Positions 38,249 through 49,499 of a stretch of DNA of 64,000 nucleotides are shown piece by piece. Position 1 is the stretch's first letter. Each line of letters begins with the position of its first letter. This DNA is from Prostheceraeus crozeri (Eukaryota > Platyhelminthes > Polycladida > Euryleptidae). The stretch lies in assembly GCA_907163375.1 (NCBI GenBank), contig CAJQUW010008706.1, forward strand, positions 496,001 to 560,000, given 5' to 3'. The notes beneath the pieces were generated by a model. That model was given only the letters and a program-made list of their open reading frames with translations. It did not search any database and was not told the origin of the DNA. The position numbers and the translations under genes were made by a program.

Positions 38249-38346
38249 TCCTTTGACAACTTAAAGAAGAAAAAATTAGGTCGGTATTTTAAATAATCAC
38301 TGAGATATCACCGTTTACTTTTTGCACCGACTTTTGAATCACCCTG
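38217..38346 (-). repeat. Mariner-like element, right terminal inverted repeat
   Basis: 130 bp, ends at CACCCTG followed by TA. It includes the transposase start codon and its first ten codons, so the left repeat carries the same start in mirror image. Confidence 0.9.
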
Positions 38347-38570
38347 TATATTTTAATCCTAGGTGCTGAAAGACTTCTCACATGCTTGGTTGTATAGCCA
38401 TTACCGTTATTATTAAGTCCATAATATCCAACATCAAAGCCAACATGAATTTTACTGCGTTTTAAACAACACTCAATGCTTGTGCTTCCATTTTTTTCAA
38501 AGACTCATCCAAGTAGCGTAAGCTATGTAGATCAGACCATAAGATCAATGAAATAAAAGCGACAACTCAC

Positions 38571-38657
38571 TTGTTATCATTTCCCATGCATGGAAACTTC
38601 GGAAACAGTGCACACACGAGAATTGCTGCAGATTCTGGGCTGTTGTCCAATGTCATC
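38571..38657 (-). CDS. ANAPC1: ANAPC1 exon
   Basis: Acceptor TTTCACAG precedes 38657 and donor GTGAGT follows 38571. It reads MTLDNSPESAAILVCALFPK then FPCMGNDN, matching the APC1 segment after the LLFLGGG repeat, where an ALL-CALYP-FP pattern is typical. One base completes the codon from the previous exon and two are left for the next (32700). Confidence 0.88.
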
Positions 38658-38722
38658 CTGTGAAATGAAAAGAACAATGATACCGATGATATTTCGTGTC
38701 ATGATTGCTGAGATGTCCTTAC

Positions 38723-39165
38723 TTTCCGCCTCCTAAGAAAAGAAGACCACTGGTCATTGCGTACATCATATGACAGCCGTACGAAACGCCGAACATTGTT
38801 CCTTGACCAACTCGAGCCCGCAGCATCCTGCAGAGGCAGAGAAGGTCGAGATCTCCAGTGCCAGACATGACAATGGCCACAGCAAGGAGAAGAAGACCAA
38901 GAGCTTGTTCATACGCCGACCGATTGTTGGCCTCCATCAACTCCGAGCTTGGATTACCACCGCCCCGGCTGAGTAGACGTCGAAGACGGGAGAAAAGCAC
39001 TGAGTAAGCGGCAGGATCTGCAGTGCCCGCGAACCTCAATGCGAGAGCGAGTGCGCAGCCGCATTCTGTGTTCAGGTAAGCCAATGTCATTGTTTCATTG
39101 TCCAATGCCCATAATCGCCGTTCTTCCTCTTCGATTTCTTCGGACTCCTCCGTGACGGTGCGGTT
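38723..39165 (-). CDS. ANAPC1: ANAPC1 exon with PC repeats (RFAG, MAGTGDLD-type, LLFLGGG)
   Basis: A 443-bp exon between acceptor CTCTATAG and donor GTAAGG. It opens NRTVTEESEEIEEEERRLWA, an acidic linker, then LNTECGCALALALRFAGTAD, a proteasome/cyclosome repeat, then LLLLAVAIVMSGTGDLDLLC and CRMLRARVG, and ends MTSGLLFLGGGK. These are consecutive PC-repeat blocks of APC1, in the expected order and spacing. Starts in phase 0 and ends with two bases over. GC content is far above that of the surrounding introns. Confidence 0.92.
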
Positions 39166-39539
39166 CTATAGAGAAAGAAGATATATGAGCCTACTTATCT
39201 GATTTAAGTTCACTTAACCCATTTCTAATCAGGGTGGCCGCAAATGTCCGAAATTAAGACTCGTGCATATTTCGGGAACAATGATGGGCTCCTGGTTGCT
39301 CAGGAGGGCATTTTCCCGCTGCAGAAAACATACTGAACCCTGTCGGCAGTTGTGATGTAAACTTTTCTTAACGAATTTTACCACCAAAAAAGTGCCTCTC
39401 TGATAGAATAACTCTGGGAAGCAAAGCATTGATAACATAGATAGCTAAGTGGTGATACTGATAACTGTGAATTCTCTGATTTTGATCAGTGAGAATGGCT
39501 AAACTTTACTCACTCAGTAGCCGTTTAGAGACTCGTTTT
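39166..39539. other. ANAPC1 intron, unassigned
   Basis: Nothing recognised. Confidence 0.5.
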
Positions 39540-39835
39540 CCCGCTTGTAGGAGTCGGCCCCACGAAGATGACTTCTCAGTGTCTTCGGTCGGTATGCACT
39601 TGTGTCCAGTATACTGCGTTTCTTCAAATCTCTCGCAACACTTTTCAGCCAGGTCTTCATCAGCCTTCCCATGGCCTTCTTTATTTCTTTATTGCCGTCC
39701 TCAGTTCATTTTCTTCATCGCGTCGCATTACGTGACCATACCACCTGAGTCTCTCACGTTCAAGACTGTCTTCTACACTTTCGACTTTCATCATCGATCT
39801 TATTTCGTCATTTCATTTCCAGTACTCGATCTTTA
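39540..39835 (-). pseudogene. LINE ORF2 C-terminal fragment
   Basis: The minus strand reads LERERLRWYGHVMRRDEENE, followed after a stop and frame shift by a block resembling G-P-KTWLKSVARDLKK. The LRWYGHVMR(R)D motif and the later W-K-V-DLK block are typical of the last 100 residues of RTE/Jockey-type proteins. It is an old 5'-truncated copy in an ANAPC1 intron. Confidence 0.65.
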
Positions 39836-40905
39836 AAAATGGCTTAACTTTTGTAAATAATAAATAAGTAGGCCTCGTCGTGGTATCATTGGCTACAAAC
39901 TGTGATGTGCTACATTCTTTCGAAAACAGTTGCTTACACTTCTTACTTATACATAGTTGCTAACTTGCAAAAGGGGGTATTGAACGACTTGAAAAAAGTT
40001 GTGCAAGACGACGAAGTTATTTACTCGTGAGGAAGATTTCTTCATTAGGAGCCTTATCCAAGAAAAAAGCGTTTTAATAAGAACCTGTCAAAACCCCTTA
40101 TCGCCAAAACAAATACTTTTTGGTGATTTTGAAATTAAGGTTGTTAAGTTTATGGTATAAGCAGAATGGTCGGCACTCTATTTCTTATGAATCCCAGCTC
40201 GAACGACCTGGCTGCTGCCAATTTGTGGCGCCAAGTAAAGAACTATTTTGCGTATGGGCTGATGGGAACTGAGCGTCCCGCTACTGCCACTAACTCGAGA
40301 ACATACACGTACATGTACGTGGCAAAACTGCGTTTGAGATTTTGAGAATAATTCAGGATCAATTAAGTGAAGGCTAGTGCGAGGACCATGGCAGGTTGCA
40401 ACAAACAAATCCCTGGATGGTGAGAGCTTCATACTTCTTTCGGCAAAGGTCCGCGAAAACCCGTGAACATATTCCACATAGAAACGAAAATTATGCAGAG
40501 GATTTTCCGCAAATTTTGCCATTGTCAATGTGAGACATCTACTCGTGCGTTTCTGTGACTTGCCTGACTGGAAAACAAGCAAGTAGGTTTGACACACCAT
40601 TCGCCATGATGTCACAAAATTGCAAAATGAATCTGTTAAATACGATAGCAGGGCGTGTTTATACAATAGCGAACAACCATTCCTTAACATAATAAAATGA
40701 ACGGTTTCCTCAAAAAAGGTATCATTTTCATTTTCATCTATGAAATTAAAACTTTCGCGTTTGATTCGCACATGTATCAACGAACTTTCAATTTTCGTGG
40801 ATAATCCGTCTATCCATGGTATTTCCCAAAAAAATAAAAATTCGTGTGAAATTCGGGTATGTGTCGTCCCCAAGTCTGATGTTCATTGGACCAGTCCCAC
40901 CTCAC
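39836..40905. other. ANAPC1 intron, unassigned
   Basis: A 231-codon minus-strand frame at 40178-40873 continues out of the exon at 40906 past its donor site. It has no motif and is taken as intron read-through. Confidence 0.5.
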
Positions 40906-41093
40906 CTTGCTGAATGCAAACTTCCTCACGACCGCAGGGATGTGTGAATCGATCCATTCATCTGAAGCTTCAATACTGCTCCACATGATGAGGCCACGAG
41001 CAAGAGTACGCAGCAGAAGCAAGTCCGGACGGACGTTGTCAAGAAGAAATTGAGTTTCTGGAACTGCAAGCCAATCCGCAATGCCTCGATTAC
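40906..41093 (-). CDS. ANAPC1: ANAPC1 exon with IADWL and LLLRTLAR motifs
   Basis: Acceptor CCTGACAG precedes 41093 and donor GTGAGG follows 40906. It reads NRGIADWLAVPETQFLLDNV, RPDLLLLRTLARGLIMWSSI, then EASDEWIDSHIPAVVRKFAF. This aligns residue by residue in pattern with the APC1 segment NR-IADWL-P-T-LLD-V-P-LLLRTLAR, the well-conserved stretch between its PC repeats. Two bases complete an incoming codon and the exon ends in phase 0, as needed by the exon at 39165. The N-terminal half of the gene must lie upstream, at higher coordinates. Confidence 0.93.
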
Positions 41094-41870
41094 CTGTCAG
41101 GGAGAGACATTTCGCATAGATTTGTATAAAAGTTGATTTCTGATGTTTGTAAATGTTTGCTTCAATCATTCTCATCATGATGATAAAAAACCTCATTTAA
41201 CATTTGATTTGAAAAGATACACGATCGAAGCCACAAATATTCGAATAATATCTTTTAAAACAGAGAAGTTCAAGTTTGCGCTGATTTGACTTTTTTAAAA
41301 AAATAACTTTGGAATAATTGCGGCTTTGATCGCATATGAACTCGCATCTCAACTGAAGGACATTTCCCGCATATTTGAAAAATAGTGGAATTTGATTTGG
41401 AAATTTAAATAAAGTTGGCAAATTACGATATATTAGTATACAAAACATATTTAAATAGAAGGTATTAATCATTCTCCAAGAGTAACTCATTACAAGATTA
41501 ACTAAATCTGCATCTGAATTTTCAGCTGTTCAAATACGATGGACTCGGCTAGGATCTGAATCCTTCCATATGCTCAGATAGGGGAACGCAACCTGTAGTT
41601 GAATAATATTTTGTAGCATTTAAAATTCTTTCATTATTGAGAAAAAGACAGTAGAAAGTTCAACAGAATAACAGGTTCAACATTCAGACATGGATATGAT
41701 AATTTTCCATAAATTGTGCTCATATTTCCTGTCTTAGTCTCCTGAATATTAATGCGAAATGATTTTTCTCTCAATTCGCCTATTAGAAGCAGTGAATCAG
41801 ACAGCCAATAGCAGACATGCACCCCCAAATAAGACACAGACATAAACCCCAACGTAATTGACCCAACGTC
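41094..41870. other. ANAPC1 intron or upstream DNA, unassigned
   Basis: No coding or repeat signal supported. Confidence 0.45.
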
Positions 41871-42855
41871 ATGAATCTTGAATGTTGTAGCAATGTCATG
41901 AAGGGTAGCCGATGGTTTATGTATGCTTCAGAAGCCATGATCTGCAGCCTTCCATACCGAAGCAATGTAGAGTTAGACAAGGGTCGGACTGTGCGACAGA
42001 GAATCGTTGCATGACAGCGTATCAGTTAATTATTACACTTGACTATCGAACCCAAAACGCGAAGCCAATCAAGGGTTGGGACTACCTCAGTTTCACAACT
42101 TGCTTTAATTCATTAGCAGCCAAGTGAGAACGATGGTGAATTCTCAGCTGCGGTCAATCTCGAACACAAAGCCGTACAATCACATGATGTCAGTAGGAGA
42201 GTGGTATAGCCAGTCGCGTTTTCTTGCAACCTAAATCAGCAAATTGCGGAATAATTAGTTTAATACAGTTAAACAACTCCGAACGACGGATCGATTGACG
42301 ATGCTGATGATATGTAGGCCTATATAGGCTTTGCGAACGTCGAAATTGCATGAAGTAGATGTTGTCAAATGTTTATTCTACCGGTTTCGGATAGGTGTGG
42401 AACAGCCGCTCTTATCCTTCATCTGGGATAGAAAGACAAAGCAATTATAAAGATTCAAATACCTGAAAATCTTGATTCTTGAAATGCCAAGCTAATCACT
42501 TGTCAAAAGGCTTTGGTTGTCGCATCCTGCAAGCATCTTGACTAAGAGATGAACATTGCGACATGACGCAAAAGGGACAGATCCATCTTAAACAGTTCAT
42601 TGGTGTTATTTATGAAATTGAGAAGGTTGGGGTTTATTACCCAAACGATAGCAGCAAAAACTCCCCGAGCAGTTTTAGGTCGAAGTAATATTCCAAAAGT
42701 AAACAGACTGATCTTCGGCGTCCAGCGCCTTCGTTGGTCGATCTTATAATAGCGTTACGGGCCAAGCAAGCCGTGTGAAGATATATGAAGAGTGAGTGAT
42801 ATTAAGAATTGTGATGTCTGTATGAATGCATGTCTAATTGTGAAGTCAGATTGTA
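41871..42855. repeat. Large inverted repeat, left arm
   Basis: An inverted copy of 43463-44379. Very few substitutions are seen (for example TTGC against TCGC near 42102/44148); the right arm lacks about 70 bp present here (near 42500-42585). Inner end matches at ATTGTA, outer end at ATGAATCTTG. No flanking duplication found. Confidence 0.85.
42376..42433 (-). ncRNA. Hammerhead-like core in the left arm
   Basis: Minus strand: TTCTA pairs with TAGAA; CAGATGA stands where CUGANGA is expected, so U4 is replaced; helix II GGATA/TATCC; then GAAAC and CCGGTA. The U4 change suggests an inactive relic. Confidence 0.4.
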
Positions 42856-42949
42856 GTGTGGCAGTTCATATTTCCTGTTTATTGTAGGTTTCAAGTATGT
42901 GATTGCTTTGGCTTCTGTTATTGTTGTGTCTCGTGTGTTGAACAGTTTG

Positions 42950-43455
42950 CTAATGAGACCGACCTGAAACCTGGACCCGGTTCCTATGGGATGCCATTTG
43001 GCACCGCCTTTTGCAATAATTTTTATGCATAACCCCTGTCTATATAGCTAAACCCATTTAGATTTGGCGAGCCTCTTAATGTCGGCAAACACAAACATTT
43101 TGAGCTACTTTATCCACATTCAACCATATTCTCACATGCATTGCCGATTAGATGCATGATAAAAGCACATGTACACTATAGGAAATGACCTGAAGACATT
43201 CCATGCCAAAAATTATAACTCTGGGTTAAGTACTTTTCGTTTAATCAGAGAAAATATACAAAATTTCATTTTAGCCAAAAACTGCAATCTGCGTTCCATT
43301 GGATTTGCATGTGTTTTTCTTTGATCCTGTCTGACAAGAGGAGGAACTCACTAGAACTCGGCAGACGTGCCGATTTGTAGTAGGCATAGGGTGCACATCA
43401 TTCTGTGAAAGTCTCACTTTCGGCCTCGTTCGCTGCAGAAACTCGTTCTGGCTGC
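42950..43455 (+). repeat. Dispersed repeat copy between the inverted arms
   Basis: Diverged direct copy of about 44825-45250: shared blocks include CTGACAAGA/CTGACAAGC, GGCCTCGTTC and CAGAAACTCG in the same order. It fills most of the spacer of the inverted repeat. Confidence 0.55.
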
Positions 43456-43462
43456 CGGACTA

Positions 43463-44379
43463 TACAATCTGACTTCACAATTAGACATGCATTCATACAG
43501 ACATCACAATTCTTAATATCACTCACTCTTCATATATCTTCACACGGCTTGCTTGGCCCGTAACGCTATTATAAGATCGACCAACGAAGGCGCCGGACGC
43601 CGAAGATCAGTCTGTTTACTTTTGGATATTACTTCGACCTAAAACTGCTCGGGGAGTTTTTGCTGCTATCGTTTGGGTAATAAACCCCAACCTTCTCAAT
43701 TTCGTAAATAACACCAATGAACTGTTTAAGATGGATAAGCCTTTTGACAAGTGATTAGCTTGGCATTTCAAGAATCAAGATTTTCAGGTATTTGAATCTT
43801 TATAATTGCTTTGTCTTTCTATCCCAGATGAAGGATAAGAGCGGCTGTTCCACACCTATCCGAAACCGGTAGAATAAACATTTGACAACATCTACTTCAT
43901 GCAATTTCGACGTTCGCAAAGCCTATATAGGCCTACATATCATCAGCATCGTCAATCGATCCGTCGTTCGGAGTTGTTTAACCGTATTAAACTAATTATT
44001 CCGCAATTTGCTGATTTAGGTTGCAAGAAAACGCGACTGGCTATACCACTCTCCTACTGACATCATGCGATTGTACGGCTTTGTGTTCGAGATTGACCGC
44101 AGCTGAGAATTCACCATCGTTCTCACTTGGCTGCTAATGAATTAAAGCGAGTTGTGAAACTGAGGTAGTCCCAACCCTTGATTGGCTTCGCGTTTTGGGT
44201 TCGATAGTCAAGTGTAATAATTAACTGATACGCTGTCATGCAACGATTCTCTGTCGCACAGTCCGACCCTTGTCTAACTCTACATTGCTTCGGTATGGAA
44301 GGCTGCAGATCATGGCTTCTGAAGCATACATAAACCATCGGCTACCCTTCATGACATTGCTACAACATTCAAGATTCAT
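43463..44379. repeat. Large inverted repeat, right arm
   Basis: Inverted partner of 41871-42855. The arms are separated by a 607-bp spacer. Confidence 0.85.
43817..43874 (+). ncRNA. Hammerhead-like core in the right arm
   Basis: Same pieces as 42376-42433: TTCTA, CAGATGA, GGATA...TATCC, GAAAC, CCGGTAGAA. Confidence 0.4.
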
Positions 44380-44544
44380 TCGTCCAAGCGGGTCAAGGGG
44401 CCGGATTAAAAAATCAAACTTTAAGCATGTAAATTGGATTCTTAAGGCTGAACTAATGCGAAGAGCTAACAAAGACCGCATTATTGAGACCCAAGATAAA
44501 ACAATCCGGTAATCTGCAAATACTCACCAAAAGAGCTCACCGCA

Positions 44545-45250
44545 TGAACAGCCAGCAGACAGAGCGAGTTTCTGCAGGCAACGAGGACAAAAATGCGACT
44601 TTCACAAAATGATGTGCTATGCCTACTACGAATCTGTCCGTCGGCTGAGTTCTACCTGGTTCTTTTTCTTGTCAGACAAGATAAAAGAAAAGTACACGTT
44701 AATCCAATCGGACGCAGATTGATGTTTTTGGCGAATATGAAATTTTCTATGTTTTTGCTTATTACGGTATAAGTACTAAGCCCAGAGTCATAATTTTTGA
44801 CATGGAATGTCTTCAGGTCATTTCCTAACATGTTCATGCACCCTTGTCTATGAAGCTAAAAATATTTAGATTTAACAAGCCTCCTAACGTCGGAAAACAA
44901 AACTATTTTGACCAATTTGATCCGCACTTAACCACATTCTCGTATAAATTGCCGATCAGAAGAATGATAATAACACATGCACATCATAGGAAATTATATG
45001 AAGACATTACATGTCAAACCTTGTGGCTCTAGACTTTTCGCTTGATCATAGAAAACATAAAAAATTTCATCTTTGCCAAAACCGTCAATCTGCGTCCCAT
45101 TGGATTAACGCGTGCTTTTCTTTCATCATGTCTGACAAGCAGAGGACTCAGCAGACGCGAATATTCGTAGTAGCCATGGAGCATGCATCATTCTGTAATC
45201 TCATTTACGGCCTCGTTCTCTTCAGAAACTCGCTCTGGTTGCGGACTAGA
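44545..45250. repeat. Dispersed repeat as an inverted pair
   Basis: 44545-44830 and 44990-45250 are diverged inverted copies of one another: GAGCGAGTTTCTGCAG near 44562 faces CAGAAACTCGCTC near 45224. This suggests a foldback element of which the copies at 2.5 kb and 43.2 kb are halves. Confidence 0.5.
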
Positions 45251-45519
45251 AGGCAATCTCAAATGTTTTTGTTACAGTGACAATAATGCCCTGAGTACAT
45301 ACTTCCCTGTTATCCTGTTATTCTTTGTTATTCTGAGTAGCATTTGCTACTTCGAACTGAAGCCTGCGGATACGCACTTTCAGGCCAATTGCCTAAAGTC
45401 AGTGAAGAAACAATAATAGTGATGTGTTCTTAATAATTAATTTATTTTAAAAAATAATTGTTATGTGACTGTCTCACACTGTCTTCCTAAAAGTTCTTAA
45501 ATATGTGCAAATGCTACGC

Positions 45520-45681
45520 TACTCTACTTGTCTACTTGGAAAAAAGGCTAAAGGAAGACAAAAACAGCGGTGGATGGGGAACATCAAAGACTGGACTCGA
45601 CTGTCGTTGGAGGATATCAATAATCCTACATGTATATGGATGGATACTGTACTTGAAACAGATTTCAACTTGACCCAATAA
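45520..45681 (+). pseudogene. LINE ORF2 C-terminal fragment
   Basis: Reads GKKAKGRQKQRWMGNIKDWT then RLSLEDINN, with a stop at 45679-45681. The GR-KQRW-NIK-WT-LSLED motif is the common tail of non-LTR retrotransposon proteins; nothing upstream belongs to it. Confidence 0.65.
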
Positions 45682-47362
45682 AGCACATCATCATCGCATC
45701 ACTTCTGCATCGGTCGATGAAATCATGTCTCAATTTAGACCCCGCATGTAGACATTAATCTCCATTAAAACTCTTACTAATAATCAGTCATTTTCTAAAT
45801 TTATCTTTCTACAGATGGAACACGTACTCTGATATTGTTTTTTCAAACTGCATGACACATCGGTCGTCCCTTTAATTTCCTGTGACATGAAAACTTTAAT
45901 CAGTACATGATCTCCTAGACAGATCATTCTCCTTCTATCTGATATTGACGTGTCATCAATATATCGGACAAAAATGGCTGAAAATCCAAGTAATTTGCTG
46001 ACACTATTTCCAAATTCATCATAAATAATGGCAAATTTTAATGTCACACAGCCTACATGTCGGCAAGGAATTTGATCCATCGTCTCTGGTAGAAATTAAG
46101 TCACATGATAAAACATCAGCTGTTTGGTGGGAATGGCAGCTTGGCATTTAGAAATGATCTCGATGACGGACACGATTGCCTTATTCTCCTCACATTGATG
46201 GCTGCCTCGTTCTCCAGAGGCCTAAGTCATGTTTAACAAGATCGAAATTATTATATCTCGCGGTTTATGACGCTTGATAGTTGGAGATCCCACCAATATG
46301 ATTAATAAACTTGTCACTAATGTACACCATAAAATAGGAAATGAATTTGAAATAAATGCACCAATGTCTCAGATAGCTGAAAGACATGTGACAAAAAGAG
46401 TAGTTGGGCAATCACGCTGATCAAGAAAGGAAAGCCTACAAGATTGTTCGACATTTCCCTTGTATATAGATATTCACTCATCTTTCCTTGCACAATGTAC
46501 ACATCATGTTCTTGTAATGAGAAAGTTTGGTTAACTACAAATACGACTGTAAACCCCACATATCTAGAGAAATCTAAAAAAGTACAGATCATAGTAAAAT
46601 TAGTCATAGGATAAAACATGGGTTCTTAATGTGTAAACACGCCTGCTTGCAATAAGTTTCAATTTAACATGATTATAGGTTATTGGCTTACTGAGTCGAA
46701 GTTCCAAGAAAACGCATGAGCAAATCCTATGTATGACGACAACTTATGGTTTGTACTGCTCTTTTCTGTACATGTTGCTATCAAATAAACTAGAATCACT
46801 GTAGCACTATCATTATAGTATTGTCCTTTGGCATTAGCATTTATAACAGCTATTATCAATATATTACATTGCATGGTGAATTTTTGGTTTAGTATAAAAG
46901 TAAGATATACATGTGAGTAGGGGTTGCAATACCGGATCATTTTTACCAAAGCGGTATTTCAGTATTTGAGCAATGATAAAGCTGGTACTTCCGATATCAC
47001 CGGTTGTAAAATGAAAACACGAAAAGCAATCTGCAACATGTTTTTTCATCAAGCAAAACATATTGAAGCAACAAATGTGCTAGTGTATGGGTTCGAAAAA
47101 ATCCTATCGTAAACTCATCGTAACTCGTAAACTCAATTTACCGCTAAATCGAAATTTATGACATTTTTACAGAAAACTTAGATATCTTAATTTTTCAGTG
47201 AAGTTTTATCAGCACAACGTTCAATTTTCTGAGCAGGTAAAACGAACGAGACATGATTATTTCGTCTTAATACTGAACACTGGCTTAGGTATAGGCACAC
47301 AAAGCGCGATGCATGAATGTCAATAACAAGGATTGACGGCAAATACAAGATTGAAAAATGAT
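45682..47362. other. Unassigned DNA before the Maverick
   Basis: Short frames only. If the next upstream ANAPC1 exon lies beyond the window, this and the Maverick are inside an ANAPC1 intron. Confidence 0.45.
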
Positions 47363-47368
47363 AGGATG
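47363..47368. repeat. Maverick target duplication, left (AGGATG)
   Basis: AGGATG precedes the element terminus AGTAATGGG and is repeated at 63264-63269. Six bp is the known Maverick/Polinton duplication length. Confidence 0.9.
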
Positions 47369-47854
47369 AGTAATGGGCAAAAGACCGTTCCAGGCCACCA
47401 TAAAATTCAAAAAAATAGTATCTTTAAAAACGACATAAATTCATGAATTTTGGTCATTTTTTCAGGTTATGAAGACCTAAATTCATAAATTTAGGCGTTT
47501 TTAAAAATACCCAATTTTTCAAATTTTTCAAAATCTCAAATTTGAGAATTACAATTTTACACCCGCCCTTAAAATCATGACCGTTCCAGGACACCGAAAA
47601 AATCATAAAAGTTGAGAATCTCAAATTTGAGAATTACAATTTTACACCCGCCCTTAAAATCATGACCGTTCCAGGACAAAGAAAAATCATAAAAGTTGAG
47701 AATTTCAAATTCATGAATTTTATCCATTTTTCAGGTTTTTAAAATATGAGATAACTAAAATTATGTGTCTAATAATATTTCTTTAAAAATGGAAGAAACA
47801 AACGTGGATGAAACAAAAGTGGAAGAAACCGCAAGAATATATCCTTCGTTATCA
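47369..47854 (+). repeat. Maverick left terminal inverted repeat
   Basis: Imperfect match to the inverted 62757-63263, extending past the start codon of the first gene to ATCCTTCGTTATCA. It holds an 85-bp tandem duplication (units from about 47534 and 47619) that the right repeat lacks, and several near-palindromes of the form AAATTCATGAATTT. Confidence 0.88.
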
Positions 47855-48484
47855 CAGTTAAAAATAAGTGAATTGAATAAAGAAAAACATAAAGATAGAG
47901 TACGTTATATGAAAGATAAGGAATCTCAATTATTATTAAGATTAGAGCATTATAAAAAATTAAGAAAGAGATGGACTAAAGTTAAGAATGTAACACAAGG
48001 AATCGGCATATTCTTAACAATAAGTTTAGGTGCTTTAACAATTGTTATATCTTCAGGTGTTTTAGTAATTCCAGTAGTTGCTACAGCTTTAACAGGTACG
48101 GGTGTTTTTGCAACTTCACTTGTTACAATGTTAGATAAATCTTTAATAACTAAGAAACGAAAATCATTAAAAACTAAGCATTTACATATTAAAGAAGTCT
48201 ATGATAAACTACATTACTGCTTTCAAAGAGTATGTGATGATAATGTTATTACGTTAGATGAGATTGAAAAATTTGATCAAATAGCTAATGAAGTAAATCA
48301 AATATCATTTCAATTACAGTCAGAAAAAGTTGATGATCAGAATAAACAGGATGGCAAAATTTCTAGTGATGGTAACACTTTTACTGATGGTAAAATTTCT
48401 AATGAAGAAAATGATAAAACTTTTTTAGAAGAGCTAAAAACTTTAAGCGAAAATTTAAGCAAAACTTTATTAAACAAAACTTAA
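47789..48484 (+). CDS. Maverick hydrophobic membrane protein
   Basis: The ATG at 47789 is chosen because it follows the TTTAAAA signature seen before other genes of the element; a GTG 24 bp upstream is unlikely. The protein has 231 residues: an acidic N-terminus repeating VDET/VEET, a basic helix, then a strongly hydrophobic segment at about 80-125 (IFLTISLGALTIVISSGVLV followed by a GTGVFATSLV turn), then a charged, helical C-terminus. This is one or two membrane spans or a membrane-inserted hairpin. The architecture resembles hydrophobic proteins often seen beside invertebrate Maverick genes, but no function is known to me. The first 20 codons lie inside the terminal repeat. Confidence 0.75.
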   Translation: MEETNVDETKVEETARIYPSLSQLKISELNKEKHKDRVRYMKDKESQLLLRLEHYKKLRKRWTKVKNVTQGIGIFLTISLGALTIVISSGVLVIPVVATALTGTGVFATSLVTMLDKSLITKKRKSLKTKHLHIKEVYDKLHYCFQRVCDDNVITLDEIEKFDQIANEVNQISFQLQSEKVDDQNKQDGKISSDGNTFTDGKISNEENDKTFLEELKTLSENLSKTLLNKT

Positions 48485-48605
48485 AACGAGAAAACTTTAA
48501 ACGAAAAGATGTCAGACAACAAAGCAATAAAAAAATAATTTGTACAGTAAAATGTTTTTGCTGTATTCCAATGTTACCACAAAATTCAAATATTATATTT
48601 TAAAA

Positions 48606-49439
48606 ATGGATAAAATTAGAGCTGATAATTTTAAAAGAATAAAAGAATTAGAAGAGTTAATAAAACAAAGAAATATTATGAAAGAAAATCATCTTCAACA
48701 TAGAATGATAAAAGCTGGTATTCAATCTGATATGTTTGAAAAAATGCAGCAAACCGAGCAAGTAAAAACTGATTTTGAGAAAACTATGAAACCATTTAAA
48801 ACTCTTGAAAAAGAAAGTACAAATAATGATAAACAAATTGATATAACAGATCCAGAGCACAAAACTATATTAGATGACTATGGATTACTAGAATCAAACA
48901 TTAATAAGAAATTACCAAAATCTATGCAATTCGAACATTCTATTTCATTTATAGATGGAAAACAATACCTAGATTTTATCTAGGACAAAAAGAAATATTT
49001 CCACAACCTTTTCGAGGTTTAATTTTTTCACCAGATTTTTTCACCTCCTTTTAATTTAGATAGAAATTTTTTTGATCTTTTAAGAGGAGCAGATTTAAAT
49101 AATTATGCTGTAGAAGATCTCATATAATATAAAGCTATGTTAGATAGAGTTAAAGCAGGAAAAATTCTTAGACGTTATAGAGAATTAGAAAATTTATTAT
49201 CAACGGGAGTTAAAGTAGGAAAAGGTTTTAAAACAGAAACAACTGTATTTTTACCAGATCATCCACAAGAATTACTAAATAGATTAAATATTTTAATATC
49301 TGCAATAAAAGAAGGACATAATTCTAGTTTCAATGAAATTCATGATATATTGAAAAGACTGTTAGAAAAGAAGATTCTAAATGAAGAGGATTATAAAAGT
49401 ATAACGAACCGAAGGTTCCAGGGCTTCGCCCGTAGCTGA
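48606..49439 (+). pseudogene. Maverick gene of unknown function, broken
   Basis: The start at 48606 follows ATATTTTAAAA. The first part (to 48983) is a charged coiled-coil-like protein ending IDGKQYLDFI at a TAG. Between 48984 and 49136 other frames continue with aromatic, glycine-containing sequence and a further TAA near 49126. The part from 49137 (LDRVKAGKILRRYRELENLL) is open to 49439 and includes LKRLLEKKILNEEDYKSI, a helical hairpin pattern common in Maverick accessory proteins. I read this as one gene damaged by at least one shift and one stop, but two adjacent genes are possible. The last 12 codons are formed by a double hairpin (49406-49431). Confidence 0.5.
49406..49431 (+). repeat. 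Double-hairpin element 1
   Basis: GAACC-GAA-GGTTC then CA then GGGC-TTC-GCCC. It lies at the 3' end of the preceding gene. Confidence 0.85.
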
Positions 49440-49499
49440 AATATGTTGTTGTTTTTAATTTTTTTATAAAAGATATTTATTCAAAATTTTAACTAAAAA

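Larger units (their letters stand above)
34954..38346 (-). mobile_element. Mariner-like DNA transposon, split by a non-LTR insertion
   Basis: Terminal inverted repeats of 130 bp begin CAGGGTGATTCAAAAGTCGG at both ends and are flanked by TA (34952-34953 and 38347-38348), the duplication expected for this superfamily. Without the inserted retroelement the transposon would be about 1.35 kb. The transposase is on the minus strand with its start inside the right repeat. It lies in an ANAPC1 intron. Confidence 0.85.

Noticed and set aside
40178-40873. 231-codon open frame on the minus strand
   Set aside because: It runs through the donor site of the ANAPC1 exon at 40906, has no motif and is explained as intron read-through.
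41912-44338. Identical 71-codon frames in both arms of the large inverted repeat
   Set aside because: They are identical because the DNA is duplicated; the peptide shows no motif or sign of selection.
47085-47110. B-box-like GGTTCGAA word suggesting a tRNA
   Set aside because: No A box, no acceptor stem pairing and no anticodon arm around it.
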